Shown: positions 1 through 5,435 of the stretch, piece by piece
Layout of the letters: each line of letters begins with the position of its first letter
Position numbering within the stretch: position 1 is the stretch's first letter
Assembly (NCBI GenBank): GCA_025964055.1
Contig: JAOPZP010000604.1
Location: forward strand, 1 to 6,618
Length of the DNA: 6,618 bases
DNA from: Conexibacter sp.
Lineage (GTDB): Bacteria; Actinomycetota; Thermoleophilia; Solirubrobacterales; Solirubrobacteraceae
Direction of reading: 5' to 3'
Notes under the pieces: model-generated
Databases searched by the model: none
Seen by the model: the letters and a program-made list of their open reading frames with translations, nothing else
What the model was told of the DNA's origin: nothing
Position numbers and translations under genes: made by a program

Positions 1-74
1 CGCCGGCGCCCGCGCCCGCGCCGGGCCAGGGCGGGCCCGCGGGCGATCACGCGCTGGATCCGACGCCGGTCTAG
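1..74 (+). CDS. C-terminal end of an upstream gene (partial)
   Basis: The frame beginning at base 3 is open from the window edge to a TAG at 72-74. It encodes a 23-residue tail that opens with alternating Pro-Ala (PAPAPAPG), continues through a Gly-rich stretch and ends in HALDPTPV. Such Pro/Ala tails are common as flexible C-termini of actinobacterial proteins, but they also arise by chance in GC-rich DNA. With only 23 codons the frame could be accidental, and no function can be assigned. The next gene starts 57 bp later on the same strand, which fits a same-direction neighbour. Confidence 0.4.
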   Translation, partial: PAPAPAPGQGGPAGDHALDPTPV

Positions 75-131
75 GCGTCCGGCGTGGCCGTGGCCTAGAG
101 CGCGACGCGGTGCGCGTGGGATGCTGACGCG

Positions 132-1421
132 ATGCCGGTGGCCCGGGTCCGGGACTTCCACGAAGACGACCTCGACCAGGTCGTCCGCGTCTGGGAGGAG
201 TCGCGCACGGCCGGGCGCAGCGCAGTCCACGGCCTGGCCGAGGTGCTCGCGGCCATTCGTGAGGAGGGCTTCGCGGTCGTGGCGGTCGTGGGGGAGATCG
301 TAGTGGGCGCAGCCGCCACGCGCGTCAGCGGCGACCGCGGCTGGGTCGTCCTGCTCGCGCTGGCCAACGACTGGCGCCGGCAGGGGCTGGGCAGCGCGAT
401 GCTCACCGAGCTCGAGAAGCGCCTGACCGGCGCGGGCGTGCACCGGCTGTCGGCGCTGCTGGCCGACGGCGAGACCGGCGCCAAGGCGTTTCACAACTGC
501 GGCTACGAGCCGCGCGAGGTGACGTACTTCGAGCGCGTGGTGCCGTTGCAGCCGCAGGAGATCGGGCTCCTCGGCGAGCTCGGCGGCCGGATGCTGCCCG
601 CAGGGCTGTGGGAGGCGCTCGCCGGGATGGAGCACGAGAAGCAGCTCATCGAGCGACGGATCGTGCTGCCGCTGGTCGATCCGGACCTGGCGGAGCAGTA
701 CGGCGTGCAGCCGCCGCGCGGCGTCGTCCTGTTCGGACCGCCCGGGACGGGCAAGACGACGTTCGCCAAGGCGGTGGCGTCGCGGCTGGGGTGGCCGTTC
801 GTCGAGGTCTTCCCGTCGCGCCTGGCCGCCGGGGGCGGCGGACAGGCGCTCGCGCTGCGCGAGACGTTCGCCGAGATCGACGTGCTCGAGCACGCCGTGG
901 TGTTCATCGACGAGGTCGAGGAGATCGCCGGGCAGCGCGGGGGCAAGCCGCCCTCGCCGCTGCAGGGCGTCACGAACGAGCTGCTGAAGATCATCCCGAC
1001 GTTCCGAGAGCGCGACGGCCGGCTGCTGGTCTGCGCGACGAACTTCGTGCGCGAGCTGGACCCGGCGTTCCTGCGCCACGGCCGCTTCGACTACGTGATC
1101 CCGGTCGGCGCGCCCGACGCGGTGGCCCGGGGCGCGATCTGGCGGCGGTACCTGCCGGCCGGGGTGATCGAGCGCATCGACGTCGAGACGCTCGTCGAGG
1201 CCAGCGAGCTCTTCACGCCGGCCGACATCGAGTTCGCGGCGCGCAAGGGCTCGCAGCGCGCGCTGGAGGTCGAGGTCTACGGCGACGTGCAGGCCCGGCC
1301 GACCGTGCGGGGGCCCACGACGGCCGACTACCTCGCCGCGCTGGCCGAGACGCGGCCGACGCTGACGACCGCGATGGTCGACGAGTTCACGGAGGACATC
1401 GCGACGATCGCGCGGCTGTAG
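132..1421 (+). CDS. GNAT acetyltransferase–AAA ATPase fusion protein
   Basis: A 429-residue two-domain protein. Residues about 4-137 form a GNAT N-acetyltransferase domain, with the acetyl-CoA loop R82-x-x-G85-x-G87 after a hydrophobic strand (LLALAND) and a closing motif-B segment (AKAFHNCGY, 117-125). Residues about 160-345 form a classic AAA module of the FtsH/Cdc48 type: Walker A GPPGTGKTT at 202-210, Walker B VVFIDE at 256-261, sensor 1 N304, and the second region of homology LRHGRFD with both candidate arginine fingers R315 and R318. The remainder, with TPADIEFAA at 362-370, resembles the helical lid. No protease domain or membrane segment is seen. By family knowledge it should oligomerise and use ATP to remodel a protein, while the GNAT part acetylates an unknown amine; substrate and coupling are unknown. 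ATG 132 is preceded by only a weak GGGA. The PhyH gene follows by 35 bp and may be co-transcribed. Confidence 0.88.
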   Translation: MPVARVRDFHEDDLDQVVRVWEESRTAGRSAVHGLAEVLAAIREEGFAVVAVVGEIVVGAAATRVSGDRGWVVLLALANDWRRQGLGSAMLTELEKRLTGAGVHRLSALLADGETGAKAFHNCGYEPREVTYFERVVPLQPQEIGLLGELGGRMLPAGLWEALAGMEHEKQLIERRIVLPLVDPDLAEQYGVQPPRGVVLFGPPGTGKTTFAKAVASRLGWPFVEVFPSRLAAGGGGQALALRETFAEIDVLEHAVVFIDEVEEIAGQRGGKPPSPLQGVTNELLKIIPTFRERDGRLLVCATNFVRELDPAFLRHGRFDYVIPVGAPDAVARGAIWRRYLPAGVIERIDVETLVEASELFTPADIEFAARKGSQRALEVEVYGDVQARPTVRGPTTADYLAALAETRPTLTTAMVDEFTEDIATIARL

Positions 1422-1456
1422 CGGCCGGTGCCGCAATCCGCTAGACATCCCTGAGC

Positions 1457-2131
1457 ATGCTCGAGCTCACCGACGCCAACACGGTCGCGCCGTCGCCGGA
1501 CGCCGTCGAGGGCCTCGACCGGGACGGGTTCCTGTTGCTGACCGAGGTGCTGGACGCGGCGACGGTGGCGCGGCTGGCAGCGCGGCTGGACACGCTGCTG
1601 GTCGACGAGGGGCCGCGGGCCGGCAGCGAGTTCCGCGACCTGGTGCCGCCGGCGGACCGCCGCGGCGCCGACCATCTCGGCGACCTCCTGGGCAAGGACC
1701 CGCTCTTCGAGCAGTGCCTGACGGCGCCGCGCGTCCTCGGCGTGGCGCGCGTCCTGCTCGGCGATCGCGTGCGGCTGCACGCGATGAACTCGCGCAGCCC
1801 GCGGCCGGGCGACGGCCAGCAGGACCTGCACACCCACCTGGGGCTGTGCAACACCTTGTGGTTGCTTGATGAGATGACGCTCGACAACGGGCCGACGCGC
1901 GTGGTCCCGGGCTCGCACCGCCGGAGCGAGGACGACGAGCCCGAGCGCGACTGGCGCCTCCCGTATCCGGGCGAGCGCCTGATCACGGCTCCGGCCGGCT
2001 CGGTGCTCGTCCTGGACCCGGCGGTGTGGCACGGCGGGACGGTCAACCGCCTCGGTGGCGCACGGCGCGTCGTCACCACCGCCTACTCGGCTCCCGACCT
2101 CGCGCCGCAGTACGCGGGGGTCCGCGCCTAG
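1457..2131 (+). CDS. Phytanoyl-CoA dioxygenase (PhyH) family oxygenase with altered iron motif
   Basis: A 224-residue protein with the layout of the PhyH branch of Fe(II)/2-oxoglutarate oxygenases. It has an N-terminal 'DRDGFLLL' segment (21-28), a jelly-roll core with NGPTRVVPGSH at 144-154, the distal metal histidine H192 in VWHGG, and an arginine 11 residues later (R203) placed as the 2-oxoglutarate carboxylate ligand of the family. The family's first metal motif is His-x-Asp. Here it reads H125-T126-H127 (LHTHLG), so the acidic ligand is replaced by histidine. Family members usually hydroxylate small molecules or acyl-CoAs; the substrate here is unknown. Length is slightly short for the family but no domain is missing. 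ATG 1457 has no clear Shine-Dalgarno and follows the GNAT–AAA stop by 35 bp. The enzyme may be an ordinary hydroxylase with a variant metal site, a changed chemistry, or inactive. Confidence 0.85.
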   Translation: MLELTDANTVAPSPDAVEGLDRDGFLLLTEVLDAATVARLAARLDTLLVDEGPRAGSEFRDLVPPADRRGADHLGDLLGKDPLFEQCLTAPRVLGVARVLLGDRVRLHAMNSRSPRPGDGQQDLHTHLGLCNTLWLLDEMTLDNGPTRVVPGSHRRSEDDEPERDWRLPYPGERLITAPAGSVLVLDPAVWHGGTVNRLGGARRVVTTAYSAPDLAPQYAGVRA

Positions 2132-2146
2132 GACTCGAGCGGACCG

Positions 2147-2171
2147 CGGCAGCCGGCCGGACCGGCTGCCG
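2147..2171. terminator. Perfect 10-bp hairpin between convergent genes
   Basis: CGGCAGCCGG (2147-2156) and CCGGCTGCCG (2162-2171) pair perfectly around a 5-nt loop. The hairpin lies 15 bp past the stop of the + strand PhyH gene and 38 bp past the stop of the - strand 74-residue gene, so it can serve both. There is no T-tract on either strand, which is usual for high-GC actinobacterial terminators. The structure is certain; its role as a terminator is inferred from position. Confidence 0.65.
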
Positions 2172-2177
2172 GGTCTC

Positions 2178-2194
2178 GCGCCGTGGTACGGCGC
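2178..2194. terminator. Second 7-bp hairpin, tandem with the first
   Basis: GCGCCGT (2178-2184) pairs with ACGGCGC (2188-2194) around a 3-nt loop, 6 bp beyond the first hairpin and 15 bp from the end of the - strand small gene. For transcripts coming from the right it is met first, and the 10-bp hairpin acts as a back-up. No T-tract follows. Together the two fill most of the convergent gap. Confidence 0.5.
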
Positions 2195-2209
2195 CTCGGG
2201 GGAGGGCTG

Positions 2210-2434
2210 TCAGGGCCGGGGCTCGTCGCGGTCCGGGGTGACCGCGTCCTTGACCTTCTCGGCGACGTCTCGCACCTTGTCGCCGAGGCCTTCGCCGTCG
2301 TCGTCGCCGGGGGCTGCCGGCGCGCGCGCGGCGTCAGGCCGCGTGACCTCGGGCTCCGGCATGCCTTCGGTTTGCGGGGTCCCCGGGTCGGGACCCAGGG
2401 CATCTGCCGTCACGTCACGGCCAGGAACTTCCAT
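2210..2434 (-). CDS. Small acidic, probably disordered protein with one amphipathic helix
   Basis: A 74-residue protein. Residues 1-48 are rich in Pro, Asp, Glu, Gly and Ala with almost no bulky hydrophobics, which predicts disorder. Residues about 49-65 (LGDKVRDVAEKVKDAV) form a short amphipathic, mixed-charge helix, followed by the polar tail TPDRDEPRP. There is no signal peptide, membrane segment or cysteine. The lysine/aspartate-rich helix recalls single repeats of CsbD-like or LEA-like stress proteins, but one turn of such sequence does not assign it to a family. The case for a real gene is the AGGAGG placed 8 nt before the ATG, plus tandem hairpins just beyond the stop. It is separated by 147 bp from the GNAT gene upstream on the same strand, so it probably has its own promoter. 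Function unknown. Confidence 0.68.
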   Translation of the reverse strand: MEVPGRDVTADALGPDPGTPQTEGMPEPEVTRPDAARAPAAPGDDDGEGLGDKVRDVAEKVKDAVTPDRDEPRP

Positions 2435-2442
2435 GGTCCATT

Positions 2443-2448
2443 CCTCCT
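2443..2448 (-). promoter_or_regulatory. Consensus Shine-Dalgarno (AGGAGG) of the 74-residue gene
   Basis: On the - strand AGGAGG lies 8 nt before the ATG at 2434. It is the strongest ribosome binding site in the window and fixes the start of the small gene. A nearer out-of-frame ATG at 2441 would be only 1 nt from it and is not usable. The strength suggests that the small protein is made in quantity. Confidence 0.75.
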
Positions 2449-2581
2449 AGCAGAGGTCGGGTGCAGTGGATGGCGGGGACTACCCGGGCGCCGGGAAGCC
2501 CGATTCGTTGGCGCGCGCGCATCCATCCGGGGTGTCCGGGTGCGGTCGTCCCCGCTGGTCGGCCGCGGCGGGCGGCGCGGT

Positions 2582-3049
2582 TCAGCGCGGCGCGCGGGTG
2601 AAGATCCGCACGCTCGGGTCGCTCGCCATCGGCCCGGCGTCGACGAAGCCCAGCCCGAGGTACGTGCGGATCGCCGGGTCGTTCCCCTCGTAGACGCGGA
2701 GGTCCAGCGCCGTGAGGCCGAGGCCTTCCGCCCGCTCGATGGCGGCGACGACGAGCGCGCGACCGAGGCCTGCGCCGCGGCGGCTTGGATCGAGGACGAT
2801 GCGGGCGAGCCGGCCGGAGTCGGGGCCGGTGCGGACCACCTCGGCGTGGCCGACCGGGACGTCGGCGTCCGGTGTCACGTAGGCCGTCCACGCGTAGAGA
2901 TCCTGCGTGTCGCGGAGCGCCTGCAGCTGCGGCGAGGTCAACGGGAACACGAGCGTCTCGCCGGCGAAGAGCATCAGCGCCTGGGCCGTGGGTGCCCAGG
3001 CGATGAGGGCCTCGTCGTCGGCGGCGGTGAAGTCGCGGAGGGCGAGCAT
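2582..3049 (-). CDS. GNAT family N-acetyltransferase (stand-alone)
   Basis: A 155-residue single-domain GNAT enzyme of typical length. Motif A gives a hydrophobic strand (ARIVLDP, 82-88) and the acetyl-CoA pyrophosphate loop R91-G-A-G94-L-G96. Motif B is the usual N123-D-P-A-I-R-T-Y-L-G-L-G-F (123-135). It lacks any membrane or extra domain. The RimI-like shape is common to enzymes acetylating protein N-termini, antibiotics, polyamines and metabolites, so the acceptor cannot be named. It begins 18 bp after the stop of the 205-residue hypothetical gene on the same strand, so the two are probably co-transcribed. ATG 3049 has no convincing Shine-Dalgarno, which would fit translational dependence on the upstream gene. 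It is not close in sequence to the GNAT domain of the fusion at 132-1421. Confidence 0.87.
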   Translation of the reverse strand: MLALRDFTAADDEALIAWAPTAQALMLFAGETLVFPLTSPQLQALRDTQDLYAWTAYVTPDADVPVGHAEVVRTGPDSGRLARIVLDPSRRGAGLGRALVVAAIERAEGLGLTALDLRVYEGNDPAIRTYLGLGFVDAGPMASDPSVRIFTRAPR

Positions 3050-3067
3050 CGGCGGGGCGGTCAGCCG

Positions 3068-3685
3068 CTAGGCGTTCGCAGCCAGGTGCGCGTAGTCGCC
3101 GCGCTCGATCGCGACAGCCGTGTCAGCGAGTCGTTCGTCAGCGAGACAGTCGATGATCCGCGGCCCCGAGCGCTTGGCATCCAAGCATCCCCGCATCGCG
3201 AGGTAGACCGTTGTGTCCTTGCCGAGCTGCGCCAGCAGCGTGCGCGCGACTCCAAGCACCTGTTGGGTGCGGACCGGGTCGCCGTGGGTCATCGCCTGCA
3301 GCTCGTCGAGCTCACACAGGAACGTCAAGCAGATCTCGCGCTCTTCGGCAGAAGCCGAAGCGAACGCTCGGGCGGCTTCGAGTACCAGCACCTGGTGGCC
3401 ATCCTCGACGGCGAAGATGGGCGTCTGGCCGCGCGGATACTCCGTGCCGTCGATGACGAGGGTGCCCGTGTTGACGGTATAGGCCCGAGTGCTGCTCGCC
3501 AGCCAGCCGCGCATGCGCGCGGGCTTCAGTCCGGCGTGTTCGAGCGCCTCCACGATGTCCGCAGCCGTCGCCGCGTCGGCGCCGTGGCTGCTCAGCAGCT
3601 CTGCCACTCGTTCGCGGGTCCATCGAGGCACGCGCGCACGATACCCGGCGGTGGGCCAGACGCGGGTGACCGGCGCGGCGGGCAT
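3068..3685 (-). CDS. Hypothetical protein, family not recognised
   Basis: The protein is 205 residues long from the ATG at 3685. That start is chosen because GGGAGG stands 5 nt before it and it lies 37 bp after the stop of the GntR gene; the frame stays open back to an ATG at 3853, but that version would overlap the regulator by 131 bp. Residues about 21-60 are helical (RERVAELLSSHGADAA, then a second helix DIVEALEHAGL) and could be a small helix-turn-helix or docking module. A middle segment (about 70-100) looks like beta strands (YTVNTGTLVIDGTEYPRGQ, then QVLVLEAARAF). The C-terminal half is mostly helical, with cysteines in CLTFLCELDE and a second pair further on. There is no signal peptide or membrane segment. 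Codon use is less extreme than in the neighbours (more GAA, CGA, GCT), which may mark a more recent arrival. The GNAT gene follows by 18 bp. Confidence 0.7.
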   Translation of the reverse strand: MPAAPVTRVWPTAGYRARVPRWTRERVAELLSSHGADAATAADIVEALEHAGLKPARMRGWLASSTRAYTVNTGTLVIDGTEYPRGQTPIFAVEDGHQVLVLEAARAFASASAEEREICLTFLCELDELQAMTHGDPVRTQQVLGVARTLLAQLGKDTTVYLAMRGCLDAKRSGPRIIDCLADERLADTAVAIERGDYAHLAANA

Positions 3686-3690
3686 GCCGT

Positions 3691-3696
3691 CCTCCC
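3691..3696 (-). promoter_or_regulatory. Shine-Dalgarno (GGGAGG) deciding the start of the 205-residue gene
   Basis: On the - strand GGGAGG stands 5 nt before ATG 3685, in the 37-bp gap after the GntR stop. It supports this internal start over the longer frame that would run into the regulator gene. Confidence 0.6.
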
Positions 3697-3722
3697 GCCC
3701 CACCCGAAGCGCTCGTCTCGCG

Positions 3723-4415
3723 TCAGGCCGGAGGCGCGCTCTGGCGCCGCCGGGCCTCCGCCATGAGGCGACCGAACTTCTCGACGTGGTTCCTGACCTC
3801 CCGGCCGGCTGCCTTGGCGTTCTTGCGGCGGAGTGCCTCGACGATCGGGGCATGGAGCTCCGCGATCTCCTTCGCGTCGAGCCCGGTGCGCAGGGCCGTG
3901 ATCGTCGTCCGCGCCTCGACCTGGAGCGAGTTCCAGATCTCGATCAGCCGTGCGTTGCCGGACGCTTCAACGATCAGGCGATGAAAGCGTACGTCGTGCT
4001 CGACCTGCTCCTGCATGTCGGAGGCCGCGGCCATCGCGCGGACCTCGTCCTCGAGAGCCGCCACGTCCCCGCCGAGCGTCTTGGCCGCCTCACGCGCGGC
4101 AACCTCCTCGAGCGCGGCGCGGATGGGGTAGACCTCCACGAGCTCCTCGTCGCTGACCTCGCGCACCCACGAACCGCGGAACGGCGCGGACTCGACGAAG
4201 CGCAGCAGCTCCAGCTCCCGCAGCGCCTCGCGCACCGGTGCCTGGCTCGTGCCCAGCTCCTGTGCGATCCGCGTCTCGACGAGTCGCTCCCCGGGCGGAT
4301 ACTGGCCGGAGAGGATGCGATCGAGCAGCACCGCCTTGACCTGGTCGCGCAGCACGGTACGTCCGATGCGGAGCGCTCCCGGCTCGGATGGCTTGCGGTG
4401 GGCGTCCTGTCGCAT
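3723..4415 (-). CDS. GntR family transcriptional regulator, FadR/FCD subfamily
   Basis: A 230-residue regulator of normal length. Residues about 20-84 are the GntR winged helix: VLLDRILSGQYPPGERLVE, then the recognition region IAQELGTSQAPVREALREL (50-68), and a wing ending at GSWV. Residues about 90-215 are the all-helical FCD effector domain, with the family's metal-ligand pattern intact: D141 and H145 (HDVRFHRLI), H188 (LHAPIVEAL) and H210 (NHVEKF). Such FCD proteins bind a divalent metal and a small carboxylic-acid effector and usually repress a neighbouring catabolic operon. The divergent dehydrogenase–cyclase–ALDH cluster 92 bp away is the obvious target, with autoregulation likely. ATG 4415 is preceded by AGGA at a spacing of 7 nt. 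Effector identity is unknown; an acid intermediate of the divergent pathway is the natural guess. Confidence 0.93.
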   Translation of the reverse strand: MRQDAHRKPSEPGALRIGRTVLRDQVKAVLLDRILSGQYPPGERLVETRIAQELGTSQAPVREALRELELLRFVESAPFRGSWVREVSDEELVEVYPIRAALEEVAAREAAKTLGGDVAALEDEVRAMAAASDMQEQVEHDVRFHRLIVEASGNARLIEIWNSLQVEARTTITALRTGLDAKEIAELHAPIVEALRRKNAKAAGREVRNHVEKFGRLMAEARRRQSAPPA

Positions 4416-4469
4416 GGGGCCATCCTGTCATTCGCAGCTCGCTTGAGGGGCGATTCGGCGCGATCGAGC

Positions 4470-4498
4470 TTGCGGCGGTCTGCGTCAACACCTAATAT
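4470..4498 (+). promoter_or_regulatory. Sigma-70-type promoter for the SDR–cyclase–ALDH cluster
   Basis: TTGCGG (4470-4475) and TAATAT (4493-4498) are 17 bp apart, the best spacing for a housekeeping promoter. The AT-rich -10 box stands out in very GC-rich surroundings. Transcription should start at about 4505-4508, at or just before the ATG of the dehydrogenase, so the mRNA would be leaderless or carry only a few bases. This agrees with the absence of any Shine-Dalgarno before that ATG. Confidence 0.65.
4483..4488 (-). promoter_or_regulatory. Possible -35 box of the GntR gene, inside the divergent promoter
   Basis: On the - strand TTGACG lies 68 bp before the regulator's ATG, within the spacer of the + strand promoter. 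No good -10 box follows at 16-18 bp (the best reads GATCGC), so this is only a candidate. If real, the two promoters overlap and one bound repressor would cover both. Confidence 0.25.
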
Positions 4499-4503
4499 CG
4501 GTG

Positions 4504-4516
4504 ATCGATGATCGAT
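4504..4516. promoter_or_regulatory. Symmetric ATCGAT-G-ATCGAT element on the SDR start; candidate operator
   Basis: ATCGAT (4504-4509), one G, then ATCGAT again (4511-4516). Each half is itself a palindrome, so the element is both a direct and an inverted repeat. It covers the expected transcription start and the ATG at 4508, where a bound GntR dimer would block RNA polymerase. It does not match the FadR consensus that I know, and its role is inferred from symmetry and position only. Confidence 0.35.
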
Positions 4517-5338
4517 GAAGCAGGAAGAAACCGCTCGGCGAACCCGGTCGACGTCGACGAGCTCCAGCGATTCCGCCTGGACGAACGCGTGGCGATCGTC
4601 ACCGGCGGCACCGGCGGGATCGGCACCCGGCTCTGCCAGGCGTTCGCCCGCGTCGGCGCCCGCGTGATCGTGCACGGACGCGACGAGGCGCGCGCGACCG
4701 CGCTGGCCCAGGAGCTCCGCGACGCGGGCGGCCAGGCGCTGGCGAGCGTCGCCGACCTCACGCAGCGTGCCGATGCCGACCGCATGGTCGCCGAGGCGAT
4801 GGCCGCCTACGGCCGCGTCGACGTGATCGTCAACACCGTCGGGGGTGGCGCCGGCACGGCGCTCCACGCGGCGGAGTCCTACCCCGAGAGCGAGTGGGAC
4901 CGCATGTTCGACCTCAACCTGCGATCGGCGCTGCTGCCGACGCAGGCCGCGGTGAGGGCGATGATCGCCGGTGGCCGAGGCGGCCGCGTCCTGCACTACT
5001 CGTCGGTCCGCGGGCAGCTCGGCATCGACAACGGCTTCTCGGCCTACGTCGCCGCCAAGGGCGCCCTCGACGCCCTCACGCGCCAGCAGGCGACGGAGTG
5101 GGCCAAGCACCAGATCACCGTCAACACCGTGTCGCCGACCTTCGTCGCGACGCCGCAGTCCGCCGGCCTCCTGGCCGACCGGGAGTTCCGTGCAGGGCTC
5201 GAGCGACGCATCCCGCTGCACCGGATCGCCGAGACCGACGACGTCGTCGGCGCCTCCCTGCTGCTGTGCACCGATGCCTCGTCCTTCATCACCGGGCAGA
5301 TCCTCACGCTCGATGGTGGCCTCACCGCGTGTCAGTGA
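4508..5338 (+). CDS. Short-chain dehydrogenase/reductase (SDR), gluconate-5-dehydrogenase-like
   Basis: A 276-residue classical SDR. The cofactor loop is TGGTGGIG at 32-39, and R58 after the second strand (VIVHGRDEA) favours NADP(H). N109 sits in the NTVGGG variant of the NNAG motif. The catalytic set is N137, S166 (HYSSVRG), Y180 and K184 (YVAAK). The C-terminal part (TVSPTFVATP at 207-216, then DASSFITGQ at 256-264) is the family's substrate loop and dimer region. The best resemblance in memory is to gluconate 5-dehydrogenase or 3-oxoacyl reductase-like SDRs that oxidise polyols or hydroxy acids; the exact substrate is open. The N-terminus is about 20 residues longer than in FabG. No other usable start exists before the Rossmann fold, so ATG 4508 stands despite lacking a Shine-Dalgarno. 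It is first in a cluster with the cyclase and ALDH genes, divergent from the GntR gene. Confidence 0.93.
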   Translation: MIDEAGRNRSANPVDVDELQRFRLDERVAIVTGGTGGIGTRLCQAFARVGARVIVHGRDEARATALAQELRDAGGQALASVADLTQRADADRMVAEAMAAYGRVDVIVNTVGGGAGTALHAAESYPESEWDRMFDLNLRSALLPTQAAVRAMIAGGRGGRVLHYSSVRGQLGIDNGFSAYVAAKGALDALTRQQATEWAKHQITVNTVSPTFVATPQSAGLLADREFRAGLERRIPLHRIAETDDVVGASLLLCTDASSFITGQILTLDGGLTACQ

Positions 5339-5347
5339 CGCACGCCT

Positions 5348-5369
5348 TCCCGCGCGCCGTCGCGCGGGA
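5348..5369. terminator. Perfect 9-bp hairpin just after the SDR stop
   Basis: TCCCGCGCG (5348-5356) pairs with CGCGCGGGA (5361-5369) around a 4-nt loop, and a G-U pair could extend it. It begins 9 bp after the SDR stop. No T-tract follows. It may be a partial terminator, an attenuator that lowers expression of the cyclase and ALDH, or a 3'-end-stabilising structure after processing. The structure is certain, the role is not. Confidence 0.5.
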
Positions 5370-5385
5370 GCTCAACCCTGAAGCC

Positions 5386-5401
5386 GCCGGACCTGTCCGG
5401 C
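5386..5401. other. Second intergenic hairpin (6 bp) before the cyclase
   Basis: GCCGGA (5386-5391) pairs with TCCGGC (5396-5401) around the 4-nt loop CCTG. It lies 16 bp after the 9-bp hairpin and 24 bp before the cyclase Shine-Dalgarno. The pair of hairpins fills much of the 97-bp gap, and I see no promoter between them and the cyclase start. Confidence 0.4.
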
Positions 5402-5425
5402 TGCTCGTCATGACCGGAAGCGAAA

Positions 5426-5430
5426 AGGAG
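5426..5430 (+). promoter_or_regulatory. Shine-Dalgarno (AGGAG) fixing the GTG start of the cyclase
   Basis: AGGAG, preceded by further A residues, stands 5 nt before GTG 5436. It decides for this GTG start. The cyclase therefore uses a strong classical site, in contrast to the Shine-Dalgarno-free SDR start of the same cluster. Confidence 0.75.
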
Positions 5431-5435
5431 ACCTC

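Noticed and set aside
608..1444. A 278-codon + strand frame inside the GNAT–AAA gene
   Set aside because: It is an alternate frame of a gene with clear Walker A/B motifs, and its product is almost pure Arg/Ala/Gly.
2480..2485. GGGTAG on the - strand upstream of the 74-residue gene, resembling a SigB/SigF -10 box
   Set aside because: No GTTT-like -35 box at the expected spacing, so a stress-sigma promoter cannot be supported.
2483..2495. CCCGG-GCG-CCGGG inverted repeat after the GNAT gene
   Set aside because: Only a 5-bp stem with a 3-nt loop in GC-rich DNA; too likely by chance to be called a terminator.
2511..2520. Run of five GC dinucleotides (possible Z-DNA)
   Set aside because: Short, and expected at this base composition; no associated feature.
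2183..3766. A 527-codon + strand open frame, the longest in the window
   Set aside because: It lies antisense to the small gene, the GNAT gene and the 205-residue gene, all of which have better protein features or ribosome binding sites. Its translation is Arg/Gly/Asp-rich with no recognisable motif, as expected of antisense frames in GC-rich DNA.
3686..3853. N-terminal extension of the 205-residue gene to ATG 3853
   Set aside because: It would overlap the GntR coding region by 131 bp and adds a low-complexity Arg/Ser-rich stretch. GGGAGG before ATG 3685 supports the shorter form.
3974..5221. A 415-codon - strand open frame across the GntR gene, control region and SDR
   Set aside because: It is a shadow of two well-supported genes and would cross the divergent promoter. 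The translation is low-complexity and Arg/Ala-rich.
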